This document shows positions 24,656 to 34,825 of a stretch of DNA of 64,000 nt, piece after piece. The position numbers and the translations under genes are program-made. A model generated the notes under the pieces. The model had not been told where the DNA came from. It did not search any database and worked only from the letters and a program-made list of their open reading frames with translations. Every line of letters starts with the position of its first letter. The first letter of the stretch is position 1. The stretch lies in assembly GCA_004026145.2 (NCBI GenBank), contig CP034987.1, positions 1,165,210 to 1,229,209 on the forward strand. Direction: 5' to 3'. The stretch is from Takifugu bimaculatus (Eukaryota > Chordata > Actinopteri > Tetraodontiformes > Tetraodontidae).

Positions 24656-27600
24656 TCAGGTCTGCTCCTCCGCACTCTGGACCTCCTCCTGCATCTTCTC
24701 CTCCCCCTCCCCCTCCTCCCTGTTGCAGTCATTGTCAGTTGCCTCCTCCCTTTGCTCCTTCACTTCCATGTCTCCTTCACTGTCTGCGTGCTCTCCTGCT
24801 CCCTCTTCCTCCTCCTCCTCCTCCTCCTCTCCTTCCATGTCCTCCTCACTGAAGAGCTCCTTTCCCTGCTCAGCCCGCCCGGTGGTCCTGGAGAACCAGT
24901 CTCTCACCTGCTCGTAGCTCATGCTGGACTTGGCCACGAGGTCATCCAGGTCCCTCTCGTTCAAGGTTCGGTGTTTCAGGTAGTAGTCCTTTAAAAACTC
25001 TTTTCCAGACTTCACCTGCAGGGGGAGCCGCTGTCTTTTCAATGGCGGTACGTCAGCGTCTCCGGTGCAGGAGACCAAACACTTACAAACTTTATAGAAA
25101 TTTACTGCGCACAGACCTTGATGGTGGTGGCGCCGCCCTGTGGCGAGCGTTTGCAGGCGTACGGCCGGCGTGTCCTCCTGGACCACCCGCGGAAACGCTT
25201 CCTGGACTTCTTCTGGTTCTTTGTGCCACCGTTTAGAGCTTCGTCCACCTTAAACACACAACATAAACACGCGTCATCCTGTGTTAGCATAGCGCTTCCT
25301 GGACGCCGCCGCTGTAGCGCAGCTACGTGCGGCTAGCGCCACCTAGCTGCTGTACCTTCCCGCTCTGGTAGAGGTAGAACCACTTCAGGTTGCTGTTTTT
25401 GCAGGCGTAGCGAGTGTCTCCGAACCAGTTGACGATGTAGGTCCTGGGCAGCCCGGTGTCCTTCGACATCTGCTCGTACTCGTCCGCCGTTGGCCACTGC
25501 GAGCGGACGAAGGCTTTCTTCAGGATGTGGAGCTGCTCTGGCGTCTTCTTCAGGATCTTCCTGCTGGAAGGGGGCGTGGCCTGCCGTTCCGGAGCCGAGC
25601 ACGAGGATGCGGTTTTCATCTTTGGACTGTCCCCTTCCGCGTCGGCGTCCTTCAGCGGCGACGCTAAAGACATTTTTCTCCTCTCTGTGAACCAGGCGTC
25701 AACCTCGCGCCGCGTCAGCTTGGTCTCCGCACGCAGGCGGCTCAGCTCCTCGTCCGAGGGCGTGTCCGATTTCTGGAAACTGGCCTCCAGGACGAGCAGC
25801 TGCTCGGGCGTCTTCTCCTTGAACTTCTGTGGCGTGAAGTCGGGAAAAGCGTGGCGGAATTTGACCCGCAGGTCACTGGGGGGGCCGGATGATCCCGGGA
25901 CGTTGGCGGAAGTCGGCGAGGCGTCGCTGGCGTCGTCGCTGGAGTCGATGACGATGGGAGTGTCGATGTCAGCGTGGCTGCCGTCGTCGAGGCCGCCGCC
26001 GCCGCTCCGTCCTCCTCGGCCTCCCGCTGCTGCCACTCTGCTGGCAGGGTGCTCGCCCAGCAGGAGCGCATGGTGGTCCCTGGAGTTCCTTTGGTTGTAG
26101 CGAGTGTCACTGAACCACTTCTTTATGGCTCGTTTGGACAGTTTGGTCACCTGCATCAGCCGTGAGATCTCCTCCTCGGTGGCGAACTGCCTCCGGCCGT
26201 AGCTCGCCTTCAGCTCCGCCAGCTGCTCCTTCGACTTCTTCGGTTTGCTCGACGACGAGTCCAAACCCAGCGAAGCACCCGCCGACATCTCCGTCTTCGA
26301 CTCTGTCGCCGACGGCTCCGCCGCCTTGGGCTGGTTGCCGGGGACGCCGGCGACCGTCAGGGTGATGGGGGAGGCGACCGGCACCGCGCTGCCGTTGCTC
26401 GCCACCTGAGTCAGCACGAGGCCGGGCTGGCCCACGATCTGGCAGGTCTGAAAGATGGACTGAAGGCCGTTGGCGGCGATGTTGGCGGGGATGACGGTGA
26501 TGGTCTGCTGGCCGGCCTGCACCGTGCCGTTGAACTTCTTCCTCCTGGCTTCCTCCACCTGCAGGGAGGAGGAGCAGCGAGCGTCATGGCGACCAAACGG
26601 ATACACGCTGTGATCAGCATCAGACCGACTGACCCACCTCCTCCGGCGTCCAGCTGACGCCGTGTTTCAGCCTCTGAGCTGAAAACCAGACTTTGATCTG
26701 CTCCTCGCTGAACTTGGTCTGTGAAGACAAACCCGTGATCTCCGTCACCGAGGGATACGGAAACCTGCAGAACATCAGCCGTTAGTCAACATTCCGACTC
26801 CTTCCTCCTCCGACCGCCTCTTCCTCGCTGGACCTGATGTCGCTTCGCTTCTGCTCTTAAAGTTTCGGAAAATCATTTATTTTTCTGGTCTTTGAGAACA
26901 GATGGAAGATAAAAATGTTTGGGATGGGAGAGCTTTATTTTTCATAAGCCCCGCCCCTCCCTGCTGACTACAGGTCTAATGCTGTGGCCCCTCCCCCTCA
27001 GGTGCAGTTACCTGTTGTAGGCGCTGACCAGCAGGACGTTGTTGTCCATGGCGCTGTTGTAGGTGGGGATGCTGCTGATGGGGATGAGCAGCTGCGTCTG
27101 TGTGCTGCTCTGCTGGTTCTGCAAGGCCGTGAGAACCTGCGCCAGCGTCCCGGCTGGCAGGACGGCGCCGCTGCCTTTAATCTGCACCACGTTCGGGCTG
27201 TTGACCACAATGCTCTGAGGGACGGCGTGCAGCGGCGCGGACACGGGTACCAGGCAGGGGGCGCCGGGAATCAAGGGCGCGGGGGACAGCGCGGGCGGCT
27301 CCGTGCTCACGTCTTCGTCCTCGCTCTCCACTTTAATGACGTCATCGATCGTCATCCTGAGCGAGGCGCTGAACTTCTTGGGGTCCGGTCGGCTCCTGAC
27401 CCTCATGATGGGCGTCTTGCTGAGGGCGATGCTTCTGTTCGACGCCTCTTTGGTGTCCTCCTCGTCCTCCTCCTCCTCCTCTTTGATGAAGCTGCCGTCA
27501 AAGGTCAGGTCGTTGACCGTCTGTTGGAAGATGGTCTCGTTGTTCCGCTTCACCATCGTACGCGTGAAGTTGTCCTCACCTGGGTGGAAGCGGGCGTTGT

Positions 27601-28081
27601 GGGCCTGCAGCGTGTCGTAGCTGAACGGAGACACACAGGTCAGTACCTCTGATCCAGGGTCAACATGTCTCATCAGTAAAGGAACAACAGGGACAGGAAG
27701 TAACAGCAGAGGTCAGAGGTCAGACAAGTCGTACCTCCTGGTGTGGTAGTCACACTCCATGCAGACGTAGGAGGTGTTGATGACCACGTCAGGATGCTCC
27801 GTGTCCACGTGTAAGGTGAACAGGTTCAGCTCCGGCGTCTGGAAGCTGCAGTATTTGCACTCGTATCCTCCTTCAGCTGTGCTGGAGTCTGAAACCTGGG
27901 CCGGGTCCGCGTCCTCAACCGGCTCCTCCACAAAACCAACAGGCCCCGAGGAGACGGCGGCCACGCCGTTACTGGTCTCCAGGTCAGACGAGTCCGAAAG
28001 ATCCTCCATCTCCTGGTCCATGCTGACGCTTTCCTGTGGAGGAACCATGCACGGCGTTGTGGACTTCCTCCTGCTCGCCAT
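24656..28081 (-). CDS. zhx1: Zinc fingers and homeoboxes protein 1 (zhx1), six coding exons
   Basis: Nuclear repressor with two C2H2 fingers and five homeodomains; ZHX proteins dimerise and bind NF-Y. The start at 28081 reads MASRRKSTTPCMV, as in mammalian ZHX1. Exons joined by GT/AG sites in consistent phase: 28081-27735, 27620-27012, 26764-26638, 26558-25356, 25248-25117, 25015-24656; total 2778 bases, 925 residues (human 873). Finger 1 (CKYCSFQTPELNLFTLHVDT) is in exon 1. Finger 2 is split by intron 1, giving RSYDTLQAHN. HD1 is split by introns 2 and 3. HD2 (KKSKEQLAELKASYGRR), HD3 (FPDFTPQKFKEKTPEQL) and HD4 fill exon 4. Exon 5 carries a basic stretch (KNQKKSRKRFRGWSRRTRR), a likely nuclear signal. 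HD5 (LKDYYLKHRTLNERDLDDLV) and an acidic tail are in exon 6. Mammalian ZHX1 is coded in one exon, so the introns are notable. Confidence 0.95.
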
Positions 28082-28344
28082 CCTGGTGCCCAGCGAGCCG
28101 TGATCACGATGAGCTGCTCTCAGACGGAGGCGTCCTGCTGCGGCTCCATAAACTATGACTGTTTCTCTTTAACTCCTGAAGAGAAGAAGACGAGTTAAAA
28201 GTGGGTTAATAATGATCTGAACATCTGCATCCTGTTTCTCCTCCACAGCTCTGGTCACGGTTTTCTTCCTGTTACAAGAAGGTTCCTTCTGCTAACGCGG
28301 CACAAATGTGCTTCATGAGGAAATGCAGCTTCCGGTTGATGGTG

Positions 28345-28850
28345 GTGGAGACAATGAGCAGTGAAAGAGTGATGGAGGAGTGAGAGGGGTGGTGAAAAGA
28401 GTGATGGAGGAGTGAGAGGGGTGGTGAAAGAGTGATGGGAGGAGTGAGAAGGGTGGTGAAAGAGTGATGGATGAGTGAGAGGGTGGTGAAAGAGGATGAG
28501 AGTGAGAGGGGTTGGTGAAAGATGAGTGATGGAGGATGAGAGAGGTGGTTAAAATAGTTGATGGTGAAGAGTGAGAGGGTTGGTGAAAGACGTGATGAGA
28601 TGAGAGTGTGGTTAAAGATTTATGGAGGAGTGATAGAGGGGTGAATGAAAGAGTGATTAGGAGTGATGAAAGAATTGATTGATGATTTATAGACTGGTGA
28701 TTAACGATTTATGTATGAGAGAGTAGGTGTGTTATGAGGAGTGAGAGGGTGGTGAAAGAGTGATGGAGGAGTGAGAGGGTGGTGAAAGAGTGATGGAGGA
28801 ATGAGAGGGTGGTGAAAGAGTGATGGAGGAGTGATCAGTGAGAGAAGGGT
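28345..28850. repeat. About 30-base minisatellite (GTGATGGAGGAGTGAGAGGG)
   Basis: Tandem units of AGAGTGATGGAGGAGTGAGA plus GGGGTGGTGAA. They are clean at both ends and degenerate in the middle (28500-28720), so the centre looks older or poorly assembled. It lies upstream of the zhx1 coding start, in its 5' untranslated region, first intron or promoter. Confidence 0.88.
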
Positions 28851-28944
28851 GACAGAGGTGTCACGACCTCCCACTGTGTGTCTGGTGTTCAGCTCCACCA
28901 GTTTTACTTGTTCACAGTTGTTGGTTGTGTCTCGCCTCGTTTAA

Positions 28945-29336
28945 CAGGTGAGCGGCCCCTGTAAACAGGTGAGCGGCCCCAGTAAACAGGTGAGCGGCTC
29001 CTGTAAACAGGTGAGCGGCCCCAGTAAACAGGTGAGCGGCCCCAGTAAACAGGTGAGCGGCCCCAGTAAACAGGTGAGCGCCCCCAGTAAACAGGTGAGC
29101 GGCCCCTGTAAACAGGTGAGCGGCTCCTGTAAACAGGTGAGCGGCCCCTGTAAACAGGTGAGCGCCCCCAGTAAACAGGTGAGCGGCCCCAGTAAACAGG
29201 TGAGCGGCCCCTGTAAACAGGTGAGCGGCCCCAGTAAACAGGTGAGCGGCCCCAGCAAACAGGTGAGCGGCCCCTGTAAACAGGTGAGCGGCCCCACTAA
29301 ACAGGTGAGCGGCCCCTGTAAACAGGTGAGCGGCTC
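28945..29336. repeat. 21-base minisatellite containing CAGGTGAGC
   Basis: About 19 copies of CAGGTGAGCGGCCCCAGTAA plus A, varying mainly CCCAGTAAA/CCCTGTAAA. On the plus strand each copy includes CAG|GTGAGC, a strong match to a vertebrate splice donor. All frames on both strands are open because 21 is divisible by three; these are not genes. zhx1 is on the opposite strand. Confidence 0.95.
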
Positions 29337-29399
29337 CCGCTCCTTCAGTTTGCTCTGAAGGAGACAAATATCGTGGAGAATATCCGAACGTTGCTGGCT

Positions 29400-29900
29400 A
29401 ACCTAAGCTAACCACCCTCCCTGTTTAACGGGTCACTTCCGTCCAGCGGCAGCGGCCAGGAGGCTGCTGGTTTCGGACCACCGCCGCGGGCAGGTCGCTC
29501 ACTCACCGGGTCATCGGCCGCTGTCTGGTCGCTGATGGTTGTGTAGCTAACGGCTGCAGCGTTGTAGCATCTCTGCTTGGGTCTGTTCATACGCAGTCTT
29601 CCGCCTTTCTACCCAAACATACCGACGTTCCCATCAGCCTCAGCCCGGGCACGGAGCCACCCCGAGTGTCCGGGAAACGGTTAACTTCGGCCGGTTAGCC
29701 AGCAACCAGCTGCCGTCGCCGCGTATCGCATCATTAATGCCGCTGTGTCGTTTTTAAAAATGACAGTTTCATAAAGAAGGCAGCGATAGTTCTTCGAAAC
29801 TGACGATGGCCATTTTTCCTGTAACGCCGCTACAAACACGCAGCTACCGACAGGTACGTCCGGTTAGAGATTTCAAAATAAAACACCCGGACTACGATTT
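29400..29900 (-). promoter_or_regulatory. GC/CpG-rich region upstream of zhx1, candidate promoter
   Basis: A CpG-containing, GC-rich stretch about 1.3-1.8 kb upstream of the zhx1 start codon. It is the best candidate for the zhx1 transcription start and untranslated first exon. No core promoter element is assigned; the call rests on composition and position. Confidence 0.35.
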
Positions 29901-30545
29901 CTCGTTGACCTCAAAATGGCGAAGAAATCAGACCGGTATAAATATTTTGCAGGGGTGTGAGAAAGTTTGCACTTCTCACATTTGACATGCTTATGTCATA
30001 GTTTTCAGATCATCATCAGACTTTAATTGAGCCACAGACATTTCTCCAAGAGTGTATTTCAGGTCACAAAAAGGCCTAGAATGACATCTGAAGAACGAGA
30101 GTTCAAAGTTCATGACGGTTGTAAAAAGACTGAAATAAAAGCTAGAATCTTTTCTTTCTGATTCTAGATGAGGAATTTTGTTGACAAAAAAGATCAGTGA
30201 CTGTGACCAATCATAATCGAAGAGCTGTGTGAACGTCAGCGCAACAGCTGGTTAAGTTTTATTTTGAAGGTCGACGGAAATGGCGGTCTGAGCTCAATGT
30301 TGTCGCATTTGGTGACGCGAACGTTTTTACGTCATAGACGAACGACAGGAGCGTGCTAACTTCTCCAGAAAAACCTCAGACACAAACTCTGGAAGAAAAA
30401 TAGACTTTATTCATTCAGAATAATCAGTTTATTTGATTTCAAGTAAACTTGATGCAGTAATTTGCATTTTTACAGTTTTCATTTCAGTACTTTTGTTAGT
30501 GATATTAAAATGTCCCATAAATCAGATTTAGATGCAAATAATCAT
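29900..30545. other. Intergenic spacer between zhx1 and deptor
   Basis: AT-rich and without recognised exons, repeats or transposon. The part near 30545 is likely the end of the deptor 3' untranslated region. Confidence 0.5.
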
Positions 30546-30551
30546 TTTATT
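30546..30551 (-). other. Candidate deptor polyadenylation signal
   Basis: AATAAA on the minus strand, about 225 bases past the deptor stop codon at 30774. Confidence 0.4.
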
Positions 30552-30773
30552 TAGAAAACACTGTTCATTTTATCCCCCACACACAGACATACATGTCCTT
30601 ATGTTTCTGGTTCCTATTTTAACAGTCAAATTCACACAAATAATCTATGATGATAGTTAGAAATAATCACACAAAAGACAAGAAACTTCTTTTTGATATT
30701 GGGCATCGCTGCCTGCTTCCTGTTTGACTATTGGATGGAAAAACAAACGTGTGTGTGTGAGTGTGAGTGTTCA

Positions 30774-31716
30774 TCAGTGCGGCGTCTCCTCCATCACTTC
30801 CATCACCACACTTCTGGGTCCAGTCAGGATCAGGTGACTCACAGTTCTGTAGTCCAGACTCAGAACATTGAGTCCATTGACCGAAACCACAAACTGTCGG
30901 ACCTGAAAAGCGAAGCAGAATCGGAAGCGAAATCATTGTCAGGTGATTAGTTTGGACTTCAGCCACAGTGAGATCATCACCAAGTCCTCCTCCCCTCCAC
31001 ACACATGCTGGCATCACTGCAGGAACCTCCCTCTGACCTCTGAGAGTTTGTCATATACACAACTGAATTCATGTGGTCAGTTGGACCAAATGACAAACGG
31101 GACAACAGAAGCGGAGCATGAAGCTACAGTTCCAGTAGACGTCCTCGTACTACATTTCCCATGATGCCTACCTTCAGCCCAGCAGCAGCAGCCGGGCCGC
31201 TGGGCTCCACAGCCTGGATGTGACACGGGCCGTTTCCTCGAACCACGAACCCCCAACCGACAGCGTCGCTCACGACCTCAGAGGAGAAGCGACGCAGAAG
31301 TGGTGATTTTGTGGTTCTTAGCCAGGTGATGATGGAGGCTATTTGGACTCACTGTGAAGCTCTTCCTGACGTAGCGGCCTCCTGGTCTCTGCAGCTCCTC
31401 TGTGCTCACAGGTCTCTTCAACACTACACAACAAACACTCCTGAAGCATCAACAGCAGCTGAAACAGCCCCCTGGGTCCAGCATCCATGTCTGATGACGT
31501 CTGTCCAAACCTGCTCAAGGTGCTGCACTCATGGACAATCGTGCAGCCCAGGAACAGTTGAGTTCTAGACCGCCAGGAAACTCGTGTTCTCACCTGATTT
31601 GGGGTTTGACAGAACTGCGGACGAAGGCTGTGGATGGCTGTGTGGTCCAAGGCTCCGCCCACCGTATCTGCTGCCGTCACTGTGGCTCCTCAGACGAGCT
31701 CCTCCCTGAGGCCCAC
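30774..31716 (-). CDS. deptor: DEPTOR C-terminal exons (linker and PDZ domain); 5' part not found
   Basis: DEPTOR binds and inhibits mTOR through its C-terminal region. Exons with matching phase: 31716-31594, 31423-31353, 31276-31172 and 30902-30774 (stop TGA). The translation gives NPKS joined to VLKRPVSTEELQRPGGRYVR, then the PDZ sequence VVSDAVGWGFVVRGNGPCHI and VRQFVVSVNGLNVL...LTGPRSVVMEVMEE, closely resembling the end of mammalian DEPTOR. All four exons are intact with good splice sites. The first listed exon begins at the second base of a codon, so at least one exon lies upstream, yet I found nothing resembling the two DEP domains before enpp2 begins on the same strand. The gene may be a 5'-truncated copy, use divergent upstream exons, or be rearranged. 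Confidence 0.85.
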
Positions 31717-32109
31717 CTGCAGAGACAGAACAGAGGTCATCAAGGTTGGTCCTCACAGACAGGACAAGACGAGGGTTCGTGATGGAGTAGAAGAAGAGAG
31801 CAACTTTTCCTCATCTGAAAACGTCATATCCAGTATCAGCCAGCAGGGGGCGCTCCGGCTGATCCCTCTAATTTCATCCCTCCATCATAATAGCATTTTA
31901 ATCTTCACTACATGGCAAGAAAACACAGGAATAGCCATAAAATAAACACCTCATCACAGTTTCTTTATCTTCCAGTCAGAATAAGATTTCACAGTAACCG
32001 TGGCAACTGCCGCTGCACAGACATCCCTGGAGTCAGGAACCATGTCTGGTTGGTGCTTTTATTCACTTTTTATGGCCCTTCGTAGACGTCAGATCTGGCC
32101 ACCAAAGGT

Positions 32110-32870
32110 CAGACTTTAATGTTGGACCACCTTCAGTTCTGATCGCGACACACACGGATTATTTCCATCCAGTGTTGCGTCATATCCCCACCTGGATCTT
32201 GTACTGATGAGGAGAGAGTCGGACCACTGGGCAAAGCTTCTCCAGCACATCCCAAAGGTTCTCAGGGGGGGCTGAGGTCTGGACTCTGGTGGCCCATCCA
32301 CCTCTCACTATCTGAGCCCCAGGAATCCTGGAATTGTCAGTATGCCTGTGCCATGAGGGAAGACCTCCACTGATGGAGGAACCTGGTCATTCAGGATCTT
32401 CAGGTAGCCTGACCTCATTCTTTGGGCCAATGATGTTGCTGAACCTGGACCGGAGGACCTGCAGCAGCCCCAGATCAGAGCTCTGTCCCCCAGGCTGGTC
32501 CAGTAGACACTAGACACGATGGGAGCATGGCTTCATCTGCCTCTGTTCTTACCCTGATGCCCCATCCCTCTGAACAGGGTAAATCTGGACCCATCAGACC
32601 ACGTTTGATCGCTCCAGAGTCTTTATGCCCCCCAGACTGAAGCTTTTCCCCCCGATCAGGTTCAGTCATTTCACATTGTGCATGTGAAATGTTCTTACTC
32701 TCACTATTAACCTCTCCTGGTGCTCTTCTACCACCTGAGTCCACCAGACCTTTGCGTGATCACTGATCACATCTTCTCCACCACCACAGGGAACTTTGAC
32801 ATGGTTGCTATAGAAACGAGAAGCTGCTCATTTTGCTAACATTTGACTCAATTTCTATTAAAAAAATGCT
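32110..32870 (-). mobile_element. Degenerate Tc1/mariner-type DNA transposon relic
   Basis: The plus strand is a diverged, internally deleted copy of a common fish Tc1-like transposase gene read backwards. Landmarks in order: AGCACATCCCAAAGGTTCTC and GTCTGGACTCTGGTGGCC at 32240-32300, CTGGTCATTCAGGATCTTC near 32380, TGACCTCATTCTTTGGGCC near 32411, AGGGTAAATCTGGACCCATC at 32576-32595, and ACATGGTTGCTATAGAAACG near 32799. The transposase would run on the minus strand, but it has stops, frameshifts and deletions and is not functional. Terminal inverted repeats were not identified. It lies between deptor and enpp2. Confidence 0.78.
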
Positions 32871-33125
32871 CTGTTGAGGGAAAGAAAAGACTTTGAGTAA
32901 CTTTGGTACCAAAATCACAAATGGAATTCTGCTCATATTACTGTAAAGTTGTTGAGAGTTTTATGCTCGTCGTCACGGTGATAATCTCTCAGTCTGTTTC
33001 TTACCTGCTGTACGAGGTCCCATCTGTCCTCGTCCTGGCTGATCTGCTCAGTGACAAACGTAGAAACCTCCAGTTTAGATCGTCATCAGCTGCTCTGGGC
33101 AAGATCCACTTCCTGCTTACAGAGA

Positions 33126-33128
<3 letters not shown>

Positions 33129-33170
<42 letters not shown>

Positions 33171-33215
33171 GAGAGAGAGAGAGAGATGGGGAGAGAGAGA
33201 GAGAGGGAGGGAGAG
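33129..33215. repeat. (TG)n then (GA)n compound microsatellite
   Basis: About 20 TG dinucleotides followed by about 45 bases of GAGA-rich sequence. Confidence 0.93.
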
Positions 33216-34334
33216 CTAAATATTAAACCAGTGAACAAAAAAACTGGGTAATGGGAGACAAATGTCTGTCGTCTGTCTAAAGTTGAAACATTTAACAAAA
33301 TAACATTCAATGTTAAACGCGTCACATCCGTTATATCATGAAACCGAGTTTTGATGCGTGTTTTGACACCGACACATAAACAGTCTGTCCGACAGTATGG
33401 GGGCCTTAAAGGGACAAAGTTGTTAACAGTTATGAGTTCATATTCAGCAGGAAGATGTTGCTTCAGCCTGACGCGTTAACGCTGACGGCAGCGTTGAAGC
33501 GACAGCTGCTCGGTTCTCCAGATCTACCTGAGCAACAGTCTGGTTACCAAGGAGACCGTGAGAGGGCTGCAGCTCAGGAGGAAGAGAAAAGATGAGTTTC
33601 TGCTCTGATGGACGAACAAAGGTGAGAGATATTTCCATCCGTCGGAGTCAATGAGAAGAGCTGAGAGTTCAACACCGTCCAGGGAGCCGATAAAAATCAG
33701 GATCCTACAAAAGACGGACTGACAGGAAGGATGTGAAATGTGCTGGAATATTTTTAATGTGTATTTCATTGCTTGCTAATGTTAGCATCGTTGCTAACTT
33801 CAGCCTGATTTAACTTCCGAACTCATACAAAGAATTTTTGTCACCATAGAAACCATCTGGGATAGAAAATCGTCTGATCCTCTGTGGAAGAGAAAGTTGA
33901 TTTAAGGGAATTTAGAGCCTTTTCCCATGAAAACTACATTTTGCTATTTAATAACTGACCTTGATCTTTTAAGCTTTTTAAGCTTGTTTCTACAATCTGA
34001 TTAAAATGTTAAAATTAGATGAGAGAATAACCTCAGAATGTCCAGAGTTTGACTGCAGTTGTGACGTTTTAATTTAACGTGATGAAAACTGGTTACACTT
34101 CTGAGTGTTTACAGAGATAAAGAGAAGAAAGTATAAAAGTGACTCTTTTAGAGCTCCAGGTGAGTTTGTGTCAAGGTCACAGATAATCCCATTTATAAAC
34201 CTTGAGAAATATTTCTGTGCTCAAGGTTCTCTTTGATCATCTGTCTTTGATCTGTGTGGCATGAATTTTAAGGGCTGAAAAGAGACTGAAGTTGTTCTGC
34301 TTCAGATGTGGATTTACTGAAACCGAAGAGTTAA

Positions 34335-34336
<2 letters not shown>

Positions 34337-34393
<57 letters not shown>

Positions 34394-34405
34394 ACGCACA
34401 CACGC
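34337..34405. repeat. (CA)n microsatellite
   Basis: About 65 bases of CA with a few CG interruptions at the right end. Confidence 0.95.
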
Positions 34406-34667
34406 TCTAAATTCTGATACTAAAAAAATGAAAGGGAAAAGATGAAGGATGGAGATGTTGTTGGACATTTGAGGAGGAAAAACGACTGGAGCCAAGCCAA
34501 CGAGGCAGGTTAATGAACAAACGTCACAGGTAAATAAATGATACCGGCCTGAAGGAGACGCTCGTTTTAAACAGCCCCAAATGTCTCAACTGGAAATCAA
34601 AAAGATCAAAACCAAATCAGCCATTTTCTGACATGCATGACGTTCAGGTTGGGTTCAGCTCCCAGAC

Positions 34668-34673
34668 TTTTAT
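34668..34673 (-). other. Candidate enpp2 polyadenylation signal
   Basis: AATAAA on the minus strand about 155 bases beyond the enpp2 stop at 34826. It suits a short 3' untranslated region. Confidence 0.5.
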
Positions 34674-34825
34674 TACCACTAATAATACACAGACGAGTGA
34701 AACAGAGGTTCGTTAAGAGGGACAATGTTGCTACAGCAAAGGAGCCTCAGTTAGAATAATATATAGAATAACAACGTATGTACGGACAGACAGACACACG
34801 GCTCCGTGTCCACTGGGACAAAGAT

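Larger units (their letters stand above)
32880..34660. other. Intergenic region upstream of deptor, downstream of enpp2
   Basis: No recognised exon. It holds a TG tract followed by a GA-rich run (33129-33215) and a CA tract (34337-34399). A stretch near 33118-33005 on the minus strand ends in a good donor (CAG|GTAAG), but no frame resembles DEPTOR, so it was not called. Confidence 0.45.

Noticed and set aside
28912..29367. Tandem repeat resembling a CRISPR array
   Set aside because: Units are contiguous without unique spacers, and the genome is vertebrate; it is a minisatellite.
33005..33118. Possible upstream deptor exon ending in CAG|GTAAG on the minus strand
   Set aside because: No frame resembles DEPTOR and none has both the required phase and an open reading frame over its length.
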